Notes: generated by a model from the sequence alone, not told the origin. 64,000 nucleotides of DNA from Anastatus disparis (GCA_017163975.1 JAFFSR010000239.1:930001-994000), one strand, 5' to 3'. Shown: positions 38,582-52,054, numbered from the stretch's first letter. A program made the numbers and translations.

Positions 38582-41500
38582 GTAAGTCAAATTTATATAG
38601 AAATATATAGATTTATATTCTATTAAAAGAACAATTAGATTTAAATAAATAATAATAGCTGATTTTTTCCTTATTTTAATAAATAATAATATATACTTGC
38701 ATTGTAAACGTCACAATTGTTTCTCATATTCAGCGTGTATACATAAAACTAGGGTGAAAAGTATATATCTTCAAACGAAAGCAAACAGCACGTATATATG
38801 CAAAGTTTCGTTAAACTCTATTAGAGAAAGATAAAAAGTTTTCAAAACTCCATTAAACTGCTTCATTTCTCTCCCTCTTTGCTGAAAATAAGACACATCT
38901 TCGTACAACGTAATCTCGTAATGTAATAATTCAGATTAACATTAAACACGTGACATACCGCAACAATAAAAGAAAAAAAGAAACAAAAGATAAACGTTTA
39001 TCTTGATCTGAAATAAATGAAGAATTTTATTTTATTTTCTCCAATAATCGTTGAAAAATTAATAACGTACTGTTGAAGCAAGAGAAAAAAAGAGAGCCAT
39101 TTGAAAAATTAAAATTCTTGTTTAAATTCCTACTTCCGTTAAACTGGAACATCTCGGCTTCTTTTTTATTTCTTCAGCAAATATAAAAGAGATCAAGAGA
39201 CTTCAAAACGAAAGCGGAATAAAGAGCACAACGAGAGAAAGAAAAAAAAAACAGAAGAAGAAGTAAGCGACGAGTAAGGCACGCTTTTCTTGCATATAAC
39301 ATCGACATATATTTTCTTCTGCTCGCGTTCGCATTTTCTTTTCTTTTTTTTATTTCTCTGTTTGAACCTTGCATAGCCCCGTAATCCGCCTGTGCTATTT
39401 GTCATATTGAGAGGTTGCAGAGAGAAAGAGAGAGAGAGAAGGAGGGTGCGAAAAGCCATTGCTCCAATTTGTCCCGAGGCGACGATCGACTTTTAGTGTT
39501 TCAGGTGTTAAACACCGCGTAAATTTTTTGTTTGTTTTGTTATGTTTGCTTGTTTTTTTTATTAGATTTACCTTATTCGATTAAATCTTTTCGTACACTT
39601 GCAATATCGTTCTTCAAACCAGCCCCTATTTTTTTCTTATTTCTTTTTGTTTTTATCTATTTATTTTTTTTCCTTTTGTTTTTACGATAACACTTGTTTG
39701 TTATTGCGGTTCGCTATATGTGCTTGGAGAGAACATGGTTTGTTGTTTTTATTTGTTTTCAAAGGGGTGGCGAGGCGATAAATCAAGTTTATTACGAAGG
39801 GATGACTTATTCTTTTTTATTTCTTGTGACTCTTTTGCCGCAGACTTTCGACGTATAAGGAAAAAAAACCCTTTCGTTTTGTTTAATATCGATATGGCTT
39901 TGGATTGGTTTATAAGAACAAAAAAATTTGACTTTATCGAATTTTCTTTTCATGCGTTAAGTGAATTTTTTTTGTTTGTTTATGATTTGCCAGTTTTTAT
40001 GAAACGAACTAAAAGAATATTGATTTTTGAGATTTATTGAAAAACTGTTATTAAAGTTAGTTAATATTAAAGTTTTTCCTTATTACTATTTTCGCTAATC
40101 TATTTTAGCTCCATAAATCTCTCGATAAATAATCTGGATATTTTTCCATTCTAATCCATTAAGTTGAGTATGAATACAATTTCATTCACAACTTATTCGC
40201 ATCAGCATAATAGAATTAGCTTCTTTTTTCCGATTCAACGAAGAATATCTTTTTCTAAATATATGTACTGTACGACAATGGTTTAAATGAATTTATCACT
40301 TTTACTATCAAACTAGAGCACGCAAATCTTTCGTTCCCCTAATAAGTTTCTTACATATAATAGTTTTACGACTTTCCACGATTTTCATCTAAATAACTTT
40401 ATCTGTCCCTAAAACCATGTCGATACAAATAAAAGACAAGAAATAAAATAACTCATTCTTCTTTAATCTAACAAAAAAAAAATTGTTTAATAGTTCCCTT
40501 ATCTGACCATCCCCCAATTTCCGCAAAAGTAGCATAATACGATAAAAAATGTATCGTACGTTTGTACTGAAAAAAATAAAGGAGAAATAAAAACAAAATA
40601 TAAAAAAAAACTAGGTGATAAAGATCGCTTGGAAAATCTAGCGATGATTCGTAGAAATTTAGCGCTTACGCTCAAAGGCAACTATAATGCACAAAGAGCT
40701 TGCATGGGGTGGACGGTGGGTGAGATAACAGGCCGTGATTTGGAAATCCCATATAGATGTGGATAACATACACGTATTTGTATATATGTATAGGTGTCCT
40801 AGCAAATTCCGGCGAGACGAATTTATCGTGATGGCCGATCGCTTTTCGTACCCGTGTGCCACACTCACACACGTACACATGAAAGCATTGGAGGGATAGA
40901 TGTCGACGTACGACAAAAGGCGAAACGAGAAACGGAAACGGATAAAGCAAATCCAAGCTTGTTCGCTCGCGCGATTTCTAGTATATAGTATATAGATATA
41001 CTTATGTAGCAAGAGCCCCGGAACAAATTAGTTAGGAGGGAACAGATCGTTTCTGAAACTAAAACTAAATATTGCCTAGGATTCAATGAAGGTGGTGAGT
41101 AATGGATGATACGATTCTTTATTGATTTGTCCTGAGTTGATAGATTTTTCTAATTTCCTTTCTTTTTTTGGTAAAGGAAATTTTTTTACAATTGTTACTC
41201 AGCATTCTTATCTAGTTTCATTTTGACAAAATACATTAGTAACAATATTAATTTCCATATTGATCAGAACTCTAGTTTTGATCATCATTTGACAGAGAAT
41301 AGCGAATATTGGTAATTGAAGATTGATTGAATTTTTGGTACACTTTATTTTGGAAAACTCTCCCTAGACCCATAACCATCTTTAACCCCAAAATATCGAA
41401 GCATAGTAACAGCCCATCTATGTCAAGCGTATATACGTCCAGGCGTTTATTGTGCCAGTAGTACTGTCCCAATACTGACACGTTCGTAAAATTTCGCATA

Positions 41501-41698
41501 CTGAGGCATCTCTCTCTCTCTCTATCTCTCAACGTAGACACGTTGCCAACGCATCGTATAACTTCTCCTCTTCTCTGCTATACATATATACATGCAGTTA
41601 CAACCCGCTCGTCAATCGGCTCGCGTCAGCATTCCGCACCGATCGGTCGCTTGGGCGTTCCACATATACCCTTAATAATCACCGTACAATTTAGAGTA

Positions 41699-41718
41699 AG
41701 AGAGAGAGAGAGAGAGAG
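41699..41718. repeat. (AG)n microsatellite
   Basis: Ten AG units beside a TATA/CATA simple-sequence tract. Confidence 0.95.
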
Positions 41719-42252
41719 CGAGATAAATATATACATATATGTATAGGCAGATATATAGAGAAGCGTTGCAAAATCGCATTAGCGACATTTCGATAATCGC
41801 TTTTATCGAGATTGACACGAATGCACTAAACGACTGGACAGCTTCTCTCTTTCTCTCTATATCTCCTATCCTCATTTACGTTTCTCTATATTGAAGCTTT
41901 TGTTTTTCTTTTATATATATAAAACTATATGTACGTATATCTGTACGTACGTATTCTCTCACTTCGAGGATAATATAATGGAATTTAATCGAATCGAATT
42001 TCGAGAAGCGTACTGCTTCTGCTTTTGCACTGTACGCTTGAAATTTAATCAGCTGTGATTTTGATAGCATTTGCAAACAATACTGAGCCTTTGTTTTGTT
42101 GCGAGGAAAATCGCTTGGTTTTGCGTTTTACAGTCCGTACTTTTATATATATTTTTTTATTTTTATTTAAGTGTATTTTAATGTTTTGTGGTGCTAGAAA
42201 ATATTCGCTTGGAAACCGCGGGAAAATACATGCGCATGATTTTCTGAATATT

Positions 42253-42276
42253 TATATATGTATATATACATATATA
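42253..42276. repeat. 24-bp perfect AT palindrome
   Basis: Alternating purine-pyrimidine sequence symmetrical around TATA with GTATATATAC at the centre. It could extrude a cruciform but is simple sequence, and similar TATG/CATA tracts occur elsewhere in the window. Confidence 0.85.
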
Positions 42277-42912
42277 TGTGTATACGTAGATATAAATTTT
42301 TCAGCTGGTAAAAGAACCGTTTAACACGTACACCGAAAGAGCTACGGTATATAAATTTTTGGTCCATTAGAATATCGAGGGAAAGAGAGAAAAGAGCCGT
42401 ATAGTGAAAAATTTATCGGTTTCGAAAAGAGCAATCGCTGGTAATTCGAAGGAATTTTTTTTTTCGAACTACGCGATCCGTGGAATAAATAAGGTGGTTT
42501 ATGTTGGGTATAAATATCCGAATGTAAAAAACGATTTATTTTTGAAAAACAAAAATCGTTGATTTTTAATTATCGTATATTTATTTTATATCAATATTTT
42601 AAACAAATTATTTGTTTATCTTGATAAGCGTTGCGGTTTAATCGAATCTTCGCTCCAAATGTCGAGTTAATTAATGTTTACACATTTCCTCAACATAATA
42701 TGAATTTTGATTCCCGGTATAATAATAATTTTCTTATACTTACCTCCAGAAACCCTTTTCTCAACACATGCCACCCAAATAACTTTAATGAAAACACCAA
42801 ACCGTGTTCTTAAAAAAAACACATTTTTTTTTACTAATTTACACTTCAAAAAAAATACAAATAAATACTAAAATTTCTTTTTTTTTATTTATTTGAAATA
42901 TTAAATAAAACT

Positions 42913-42914
<2 letters not shown>

Positions 42915-42947
<33 letters not shown>
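42915..42947. repeat. Poly(T) run, 33 nt
   Basis: The longest homopolymer in the window. No minus-strand retroelement body is recognised beside it. The length in the assembly may be unreliable. Confidence 0.9.
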
Positions 42948-42956
<9 letters not shown>

Positions 42957-44755
42957 TACAACAATACACTACTCACCGTCTCGTTATTTTACTTAAAAAG
43001 AAACCACGAAAAACCCAGCACACACCACCAACGTAAAAAGTGTAGACTACAACGACGATGAAACCAATTTTACGGACTGGTGATTAAGGGTTTCGAAAGT
43101 TTTTTCCTCAAGCAGGAAGTTATAACCCTCCACATACACACCAACGTTTTCAAAATTTAGCTGTCTGTAAATTGTCAGTTGATGTATAATTAAATGTCAT
43201 TATCTATATTTTGACTTTAGTTTTGATAATTTACTCTCTTTCGTTAATGCATACGACGAGAACGCTTTGATATTATTATAATTTTCTAACGATTCGTATA
43301 ATTATGTTTTTACAAAGTTTATTTTTGTTTTTGGATAATCAATAGTAGAACAATATTTTGATTAACTTAAAAGGTTTATACCGGGAACTGAAAGTGATTT
43401 AAAGATAACAAAAAATATGGATGTGATACTATAATCATATTATAGTAGCATTAATATATTTTTCAAAACAACAAAATTTACATTATTTAAAGTAAACATG
43501 TTAAATGATTACTTGAAAGCAAGAAAATGTAAACAGCGAAAAAATTATAAATACCGAAGAAAAAAGTATTCCGTTGAATGGCTGATTGGTTAAGTGGTGA
43601 CAATTTAGTACAGCGTGGTATATATGTTCTAACATTAGTTAAAAAAGAAGTAAGAGAAGTGGTTTTTTTTGTGTTTTGAGGTAATAATGAAGAAGTTGCA
43701 ATGCGGAATTGTGTTTTTAGGTCAACGGAATTTTAAAAAGCTCGCTCGGGGTTCCTTTTGTGCAAATGTAACGGATGAGGGTGTGAGTAATAAAAATAAA
43801 AAAGAAAAAAGAAGAAAAGGTATAATGTAGCTTGAGCTACGTAAACATAAACCTTAAAAAATTATTTAGGACTGCTTTTTACATATGAATATTTTAACCG
43901 CGCAAACTGTTTTATAACATTTTTTCCGGATATATTTTCGTATCATCCGAACTTTAGAAATATTTTTTTCAATTTTTTTTTCAAACTTATCGTTATTCGC
44001 GTGACATTTTTGTCGATACAAAGAGATAAAAGTGATTTTGTCGAGTCAGACTTTACACAAGCGATGCTGTAGTAATAAAAAAAAGGAAAATAATAGAGAG
44101 ATCTGAGATATATATTTTACGTATGTAACTTGGTTTTACGTGACCTTTTCGTTGTATTTCACATAGATTTATGGAAATTTTAACGCGACATTCCTTTCAG
44201 CATAGAAATACAAGTAATTCCGAATTGCAAGCAATCAGAATTTCAAATTCTAGAATCATTCGTTTTACATTGGAAATGTTATATAGAAATTTATACTAAC
44301 GTAAAAAGTATATTTTTAAAAAATATAAGAATTTGTGAATTCAATACATATAAAATATCTTCATATTATTAAAAAAAAAGTAAGAGAATATAATTTAAGA
44401 AGGATTCGCTTTTCAATTCATTCTCAAAACATTTAATTTTGGTATGATACATTTTTCGTATATCGAAATCCATCTATTTGCGATAATTTAATGCTCACCG
44501 CTTGAGCAAAAAAAAAGAAACCAATCGGAAATAAAAGATTCGCTTCAACCCGAGCATTTAGAAATACTTTTCAAGCATTTCGTGCAGATGTGCGCGAATA
44601 ATTGCTAATGAATGATGCATCGAATACCTCGATAATGATTGACGCCAAAAAACAGGCGAATTTTGCGGTTGGTTTTCTCTTCTTTTTTTTGTATTTCTTA
44701 AACTTCTTCCTCCCTTGATTTTTTTTGCATTCTTTTTTATTCCTCTTTTTTTCAG

Positions 44756-44930
44756 TGGAAATACGAAGTGCGGAAAAGGAACAGTTGGCGCGCCGATATC
44801 GATTCCAAAAGTATGGGGCGGTAGAGAAGAGAGAGAGAGAGTAGCTTTTGTTTTGATCTTATTGAGGAATACTTCGAATTGGGAAAACAACAAAAAGCAG
44901 ATGGTGCTAACATACAGGCAAAGAGTGCAA
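44756..44930 (+). other. Candidate 175-nt alternative exon
   Basis: A long pyrimidine tract and TTTTTTTCAG end at 44755, a very strong acceptor. GTGCAA is then followed by GTACGT at 44931, a fair donor that lacks G at -1. The interval is open throughout in one frame (58 codons, entering in phase 2 and leaving in phase 0) and is GC-richer than its flanks. It includes Gly-Lys-Gly and Trp-Gly-Gly and a GA run coding Arg/Glu. The peptide matches no family I recognise. Because entry and exit phases differ, inclusion would shift the frame. It may be a real cassette, a pseudoexon or chance. Confidence 0.25.
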
Positions 44931-47622
44931 GTACGTTAAAAAAAGCAGCAAGCGCAATACTTCCTTTATTTTTATGTTTGGAAAGAATTAATTTTTTAAG
45001 ATTTTTTTTTTCGGTGAAATACAGATTTTACTTTGACATTAATTTTTCTTTTTTACATTCAATAATCAGATTTGTCCTATTAATATTTTGAAATCAAATT
45101 AATTTATTTCTTTATTGGCAATTAGCTTTGTTTAATTAAACTTTTTGTACGGTTAAATAAATGAAATTTGATATAAATTACGTTTAATTTTAAAATATTC
45201 AATGATTATTAAATATAAAGTACAATACATACAAAAGTAATTTTAAAAATATAATAAATGTTAAGAATAATAGGCATCTGCGCGTTAAAAAGTTTTAATC
45301 GCCGAACAGAAACGTAATCAATATTAAATTTTGTATCATTTAAAAATCGATTTTAATTTCAACTTATACACAATATAAATGTTTTATGAATTTTGCAGGC
45401 ATGATTAATTTTATTCATCAGAAAAAGAGAGAGAACTCGACAGGTATATATTCAATCAACGGATATATACGTTTTATAATATCAATTCTTTTTTTTCTTT
45501 TTTTATTTTTACGATGTATTGCACATATAAAATGTAATATTCATATTAATAAGCTAGAAGTATCGAGAGTCATTGAAAAATATATGAAAAATCTATTGAA
45601 TTATATGCGCTTTTCAATTAATGTTATCATCGATTCATTGAAATAAAAAATAATTAAAAAATAAACGAGCAACTATTACTATGGTTCATAGAAAACAAAG
45701 AAGTGAAGAAAGCACGAGGAAAAAAGAAATTTTGTTTTTTTTTATTAAAAACGATTTTGTTGACTCTTCGAGTACGCCATGAATGATATATAAGGGCAAG
45801 CTATGCAAAGTATGCTTTACGTGATCAGAAATACGCTGGTAAGAAAATTTTCTTTAGCCCGCGATAAAACTCGACAACGAGCCGCCTCTCGCGCGCTTAT
45901 ACTTATTAAAAGGAAGAAAAAGGTAACGGCATCGTATCCAATTTTATTTTGTTGTTTTTCTTAATATAAATAAAATTGATAATGAAATGTCAATAATGTT
46001 ATAGCTCGAGCTTTTAAATATTGATTTTGCTTACGAATATTATCTATTCATAAGTTAATTTATATCAAATTTATGATATTCTTAATATGCATTCCTATAC
46101 TTAGAGAAAAACTCAATGTTAATTAAATACAGTTATTTTTTATAAAGTCTTTGTTTTGTGAATAAAAAAGGGCAAATTTTCAAAGCACTCCAAGAAAAAA
46201 ATCTCATTCTTTATAGTCCGTTGTAATTTATAAAAACATTTCTATTTTAATTCCTTTTTCTCACTCTTTCTCTCTGTACCTTTTTCTCTCTTTCTGTGCC
46301 CTTTAGCTCTCTTTCCTCTCTTTGCTCGTACATGGAAAAAGGGATATACGTAACTCATATTAACATTACTTTCGTATCTTAGACGTCGGTACACTCGAAT
46401 TTCTTTCTTTATTTTCTTTTTTTTTGCTTGTACGGTCTCAACGTAACGGCTTCAATGTTAGCCGCTGATTTAAAGCACAATTTTTTTTTTACTTTCCTGA
46501 AGCTTGTGTAATCAAAGTTTTTTTTTTTTATTTTCCTTTTAATAGTACGAAAAATAGTTTGCTTGATGAAACTGTTAATTAAAATTTTTTGTTTGCACGG
46601 TGGGTCATTCTTATGATTCTTTCATTAATTGTGGACGCTTCTAAAAATAATAACATATCAGCGTGAATTTCGAACCTTGCTATATACACGTTGTTAGGAA
46701 AAGTTTTTATTTAATTTTAAAATTAATTAAAGAAATCACTACGTTATATTAAAAATTCAAATTTCATAAGTTTTTAGTTAGTTGATATAAAGATACTAAT
46801 TAGTTCAATTTTTTCCTATATTATAGGAAAAAAAAGTTAAAGTACGTTTATAAAATAGTTACACGATGCTTTGAGTGTTATGTCACTTTACCAGAAAAAA
46901 TTTTCTTGACATAAGTACCTAAATGATAGAAAAAAAGAAGACAGAAATATGTAAGAAAAATATAACGCTCTTAACTACAAAAATAAACAGCTTCCAAATC
47001 GAGCTAAAACACGCCTTTAATACATCGTCGTCCTAGCAAATAATAAAAAAGGGTCGTCCTCTCGTTGCACTCGAAGATATTATTTTTCACTCTATAACCA
47101 GCAGGATTCTTGAAGGAAACAGTAACCAGGCATATATAGGATTTTTTTAACATCTATATAGTAATACTTTGGAGAGAGCAAGTTAAGTCTCTCTCTCTCT
47201 CGTCTATACGGTAAGGTGGGCGCGGTCGCGCCTTCTTTCAAACCCAGAACGTTAGGATATATATCACCGAGCATTGCACGTACCACCACGCCTGGTGTAC
47301 GCGAGCGCTCGTCGAGAAAAGTGGATTCTTGGTGCTACAAAAAAAGGATCGAATGAGAGAGAGAGAGAGAAAGAGAATGAGAATGAAAGAAAACGGAAAA
47401 TCCGGTCGTATACGTGCCCCCATGTTAGGTTTCGACTCTATGTGTATATACGTCTGCGTATATATATGTTCCCCAATATTAACATTACTACATACAGACA
47501 CGCCTACAAATGCAAGACTTTAAGGGGTCTTGCACGCGATACTTAAACTTATACTACACAGCACGCGACTACTACTACACGATGCTGACGACGGCGCGAT
47601 GCATGTGCGTGAGCGTGACCGA

Positions 47623-47630
47623 TGACGTCA
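47623..47630. promoter_or_regulatory. Perfect CRE-type site
   Basis: TGACGTCA in a CG-rich context, close to a CCGG. It is a full palindromic bZIP (CREB/ATF) consensus. One 8-bp site is expected occasionally by chance, so this is suggestive only. Confidence 0.25.
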
Positions 47631-47688
47631 TATCCGGTCTTATATGAAGTAGATACCTCCAAGAGAGTTGATTGTGAGCAAGTAAAAA

Positions 47689-47713
47689 GAGAGAGAGAGA
47701 GAGAGAGAGAGAG
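47689..47713. repeat. (GA)n microsatellite
   Basis: A 25-bp GA run about 60 bp from the CRE-type site. Confidence 0.95.
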
Positions 47714-48720
47714 CAATGACTGTAAAGCGAAATTTTCGGTAATGACAAGATAAATGCTTTTATTTAGGATAGTTTTTATAGGTTGCCACTGTTACGGTTA
47801 TACTACTGTTGTTAGGATTTAATTGTTTTTGTGAAGGGAGCGCCGTCGAAATTTAGTTTTTGTTGGGTTCACTTGGAATGATCGCTGTACTTATACACGA
47901 GAAACTGGAAACGTGTATGCGCTGTAGCGTGGGCTTATATAATTTTGTTTTTTGTACATGTTCTCAAACTTTTAGGTAGTTACAAAATTCATGATGATGA
48001 AAATCATTTAGAGACTTTAAATAAAATAGTAGGCTTGGTAATTATGTTTTATGCTTTAATTACTGGTTAAGCATTAGTTATAGCAGTATTGTTAACATTA
48101 TTATGGATGTGTAATGGAGCTATTAATAGCTTAGAAGAATACTTATAGATTTTGTAATCTTTTTTAAAATTTTCAACAGTCCAATTTGTAAATAATTGTG
48201 ATTATTAAATATTTATAAAATTATCAATGGGTGTCTGCTATTAAGTTTAATTATTTATTTTATTAATGCTTACTCATCTCAAGCTTATTTACAAAATTTA
48301 TTAATCTCTTTAAAGATTCGAAAGCCTCTCAACGATCTTAGGTCAAAATTTGCAAACTAAAGCGATCAAACCAAATTCCTCTGTTTCTGTATATGTCGTT
48401 ATCGATTTAATCATAAAGGGCTCTATGAACTATATTAACACTCTATCAAAACAGCTACAACGACCTCTCACCATTCCATCATCATTATTTATCATTATTC
48501 ACCTAAATTAACTCGTTCAAATAATGTCTGAATATGAATAAAAAGCATTTAATTATCAGCTTTGTTCTGTTATTGTAGAAATATCAATTATATCTATTTG
48601 TACAAATTATAAACCCAGAGTTTTGATTTAATTTAAACCTGTTTGGACTTAAAATACTCAACATCCTAAATATTTGCTAATTACCTTTCATCTAGTTATA
48701 TTAATTTATATAAAATCCCT

Positions 48721-48735
48721 GACGCCCCAGGCGTC
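48721..48735. repeat. Short GC inverted repeat
   Basis: GACGCC and GGCGTC form a 6-bp stem around CCA, just after an AT-rich stretch. No RNA role can be assigned. Confidence 0.7.
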
Positions 48736-48831
48736 GAGAGATAGACATATCCAGATATATCGCCAGTTCAAGCTCAACGTGTGCAGGTCATATTATATCT
48801 ACATTAAGCGAGCACATACTATTCTATATAT

Positions 48832-48849
48832 GGAATTTCATGAAATTCC
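48832..48849. repeat. 18-bp perfect palindrome
   Basis: GGAATTTCATGAAATTCC is a complete palindrome of non-simple sequence and is flanked on both sides by ATTCTATAT. It resembles a dimeric transcription-factor site, but the GAA/TTC spacing does not fit a heat-shock element. Confidence 0.8.
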
Positions 48850-50421
48850 TATTCTATATCCATTCCAAGCGAGCCATCCCCTAGCTTTAACAACCGATGT
48901 GTATACGTCCTAATTCGAAGGGCTTGGTTATTTATCTCGCATGAAAATAATATCTGATCGTGTAGAAGCGGTAGCTTGGCGTGCTTCATTATCCAAACTC
49001 ACAATATTACTTAGGTACGATGGGATGTTCGACGTAGAAATGGTTTTTTCGAAGCCACGCATAAGATCCTTATCCCCGAAAGCAAATGTCGGTTTTTCCA
49101 AAAAGCACGAATAAATCAACCTAATTTTTCAGTATGTCAATAATAGTAGCGCGACGGTATGGCCTTTTCCCTCTGATATCATCTAGCATGTGTTATCGGA
49201 ACGCAGCTATCGCAAACAGCTGATGCAACGATCTTAATCATCATGAAATCTTGGAATTGGCATCTTTTTCGGAGAGTAGGCTTTCGTATATTAGTTTTTT
49301 TTTTGTAACGGAAGCGACTGGTTGTGTGTGTTAGAGATAGCTTAATTTTCGTTTGAAAAAAAACTGATTTTGTTCTGAGGGACGTTGATGGAATCTTTAA
49401 TGTGCGCGGTTGAAACGCTCTTAGTCAGATGCCGCTTAATTGTCTCGTTAGTATGCCGGACGATTTGGAGAACAAAATAACTCGTGGACTCGCTTTGGGT
49501 TTAATCTCTATTAGGCTCTATGGTGACGTTTGTTTGGAATTAACGATGGTTAAATATAGATATGACGTGACCATAAAAACAGATTATACAAAAGGATTTA
49601 TTCAGAAAATGTAACTCGATCGGTTGTAAATACATAAGCAGCAAGATTAACCGTATAGATTGTGTTTCAACATTGGAGAACTAGTTATGGCTTATCATCA
49701 GCTGCTTAAATTATTCAAGTTAAAACGATATTTTGGTTCGTCTATCATATTAAATTTTTTCAATTTTTAATCTATAAAATATAATTATGGACTTGAGTTT
49801 ACAATCGATATCTATGGTTGCTAATCGAATAAATATTAACTTACCATTTCAATTTCCTAACATTTAAATTCGAACTTTTTATATACAATGTATAATCTTG
49901 CTTTGCGTATTTGTAAACTAACAAACTCACCTTTCTATAAATTTCGCTAAACTTTAAACGATTAACGATTTAAGAAAATCCTTCAGTTTAACGATGCGAC
50001 TTTTGCAAAGTCCACATTTGTAGTTTTGGCAAACGTGAGTCTCCATAAAATTCAAATCTATCTCGCAAATGACTAGCGACTTACTTTTACTCTAAATTTT
50101 ATTCCATAGCTCAGAGTAGTAAATCTAGAAGCATCTAATCCTATGTAGTATTTCTGGAATTGCTACTGCTCGAAGACACGTGCGATTTGCAGAGCGAAAT
50201 TTCCAAATTAAAGGCAAATTCAATCAAGTAGAGGCTGTACTTGCTCTGCACGATTTAAAAAAAAAGAGAAACAAAAAGAAAGGAAATAACTCGTTCTCTT
50301 ATCCTAGAGGCAAATTCGTCGTACTCTCGACGCTTTATTGCTCATTTCCTCTAAAATAACAAAGAAGAGAAAGAGCTTGTAGAGAGAATGAGTGAAAGAG
50401 AAAAGTCCATGCAGTTTTCCT

Positions 50422-50433
50422 CCCCCCCCCCCC
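50422..50433. repeat. Poly(C) run, 12 nt
   Basis: Twelve consecutive C inside a CT-rich tract, unusual in this AT-rich DNA. Confidence 0.9.
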
Positions 50434-51277
50434 TCCTACTCTTATTTCATTCTCCTTTTCACGCGCAGCCGTATTAAGTGTCAGGCACGTACATATCATC
50501 GCTTGCGCTATACTCTCCGACAAAGGTACTCGCGGGAGTTGAAGAAACTTTCGACTTTTGTCTTTCCTCTTCCTCTCCAGTTCCAGGACATTGCAAGAAG
50601 AGTTCGTATAGCCTATATTTTCTATTCCACCTGGAGCACTCTTATATGGCTACCTCTTTTTTTATTCTCTTCTCTTTCTTTTTACAACTATGTCAGCATC
50701 AGCTCATCTTCTTCTTTTTCGTGCTTCTACGTGCTAGTATCAAGAAGAAGAAGAGGGAAAAAGAAAGATGCACGCTGAAGTATAGAGAAACTTATCGCTC
50801 TTCCCCATCGGCGTACACACTCTTTCTCCTCTATCTCCTTCTCTTTTACTCAACGTTCTTAGGTCAAATGACATATATATACATTGAGTATAAAAGAGAA
50901 AGAGAGAGATAGAGAGAAAGCTAGCGTGCGCAAGAGATAGTGCCGCGATATACGGGATGGAAAATTGGTACGAGTATCATTCTATCCGATATCTATCGAG
51001 ATATAGCTAAGTACGCTTTATATAGAATGCGACCTACACCAACAGAGAAAGAGAATACAATCGTGCACGGTAGCAAAAGATGTACTTCGAAAGCTTCGGC
51101 TTTAAAGATACTCTTTGTATAATACTTGTTTAAACATCTCTTCATAATTATCATTGATTTCTTTTTTTTAGTTAGCATCAGGGTTCTCACTTGAATTTTA
51201 ATTTTAGCACAAAGGTGATATTTTCATTAATAATTTATAAAATATCATTATAATATTATTCTATAATTTTAATGTGA

Positions 51278-51530
51278 TTTTCGGTTAAAACAAAATATAA
51301 ATATTGATTTTGCAATAATTATCATTCGTCCTGATTACCTAGGCGCAATGCGCGCTACGCATAATCAAACAGTAGTAGCAGCCACGGGTACATGATGTGC
51401 ATGCATGATCGTTTGTGGCGCATATTTGTTTATTAAAACTTTCATCCTGATTAACGCAAATTTCAGTTAGAATTAAATACAAATATTGATTTTTTTATTT
51501 CCATAATTATTACTCGTTTCAATTAACAAG
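51278..51530. repeat. Diverged direct repeat, about 182-bp spacing
   Basis: A segment of about 60 nt starting at 51281 resembles one starting at 51463. Both contain CGGTTA/CAGTTA, AAATATTGATTTT and ATAATTAT in the same order. By eye about 5 mismatches occur in the first 31 aligned positions. A weaker third match may start near 51630. The intervening parts do not align clearly. Confidence 0.4.
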
Positions 51531-52050
51531 CAACTGCGAAACACTAATACAATATTAGCTGAAATTTCTAATACTAATTTGTGGTATCAGAAAAACAAAA
51601 CATCTCTTAATCCTGTTTATCCGTTATCTTTCGGTAATTTTTACAACGAGATAAACCAATAAAAATTCAATATAACTATTGATTTCATGAATATAACGAA
51701 CAAGTATATAAGCAACAGCCCTCCAATAACAATAAATATTGACTTCCTAATCAGGCTTATACAATCCCTCGAGCACTTATAATACAAACGTGTTGTCTAT
51801 ATATGTATTATCGAGGAAGCCCCTGTGCACATTCAGGTCGTATCTCAAAATTTTCTTATTTATTCCATGAGCTCGCAAAGTAATTAGATTAAAGATTAGC
51901 CTCTACCTCTCTTCTCAACGAACTAAATAAATAATTCTTTTTAATTCCTCTTGCTTTTGCATCCGGCATCCCCCTTTTACCCAGCTATTACGCATGCTTT
52001 ACGCATCATGCTAGAGAGATATCCGTATACACGTACTACACCTATAAGTA

Positions 52051-52054
<4 letters not shown>

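Larger units (their letters stand above)
38582..44690. other. Mosaic intronic stretch
   Basis: AT-rich parts are 38600-39100, 40030-40500, 42480-42960 and 43130-44500. GC-richer parts are 39180-39520, 40640-41040 and 41400-42080. A donor-like GTGAGTAA occurs at 41095. A pyrimidine tract with TTTTGAG then GTAATA at 43680-43686 looks like a poor recursive site. No gene, RNA or transposon is supported. Confidence 0.45.

Noticed and set aside
42735..42755. Minus-strand donor-like site (GGAG/GTAAGTATAAG in reverse)
   Set aside because: A strong donor alone; there is no nearby acceptor or coding sequence on that strand.
43661..43690. Ratchet-like TTTTGAG/GTAATA
   Set aside because: GAG is a poor acceptor end and GTAATA a poor donor. 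Kept out of the list of recursive sites.
47960..47985. Ratchet-like ACTTTTAG/GTAGTT
   Set aside because: The pyrimidine tract is short and GTAGTT is a weak donor; no cryptic exon donor follows.
48832..48849. Heat-shock element
   Set aside because: GAA and TTC units are separated by one base in two of the gaps, whereas a heat-shock element needs two.
50392..50912. Two overlapping plus-strand frames of 128 and 144 codons
   Set aside because: Both arise from a CT-rich tract. Overlap in different frames with Ser/Leu/Phe runs is typical of low complexity.
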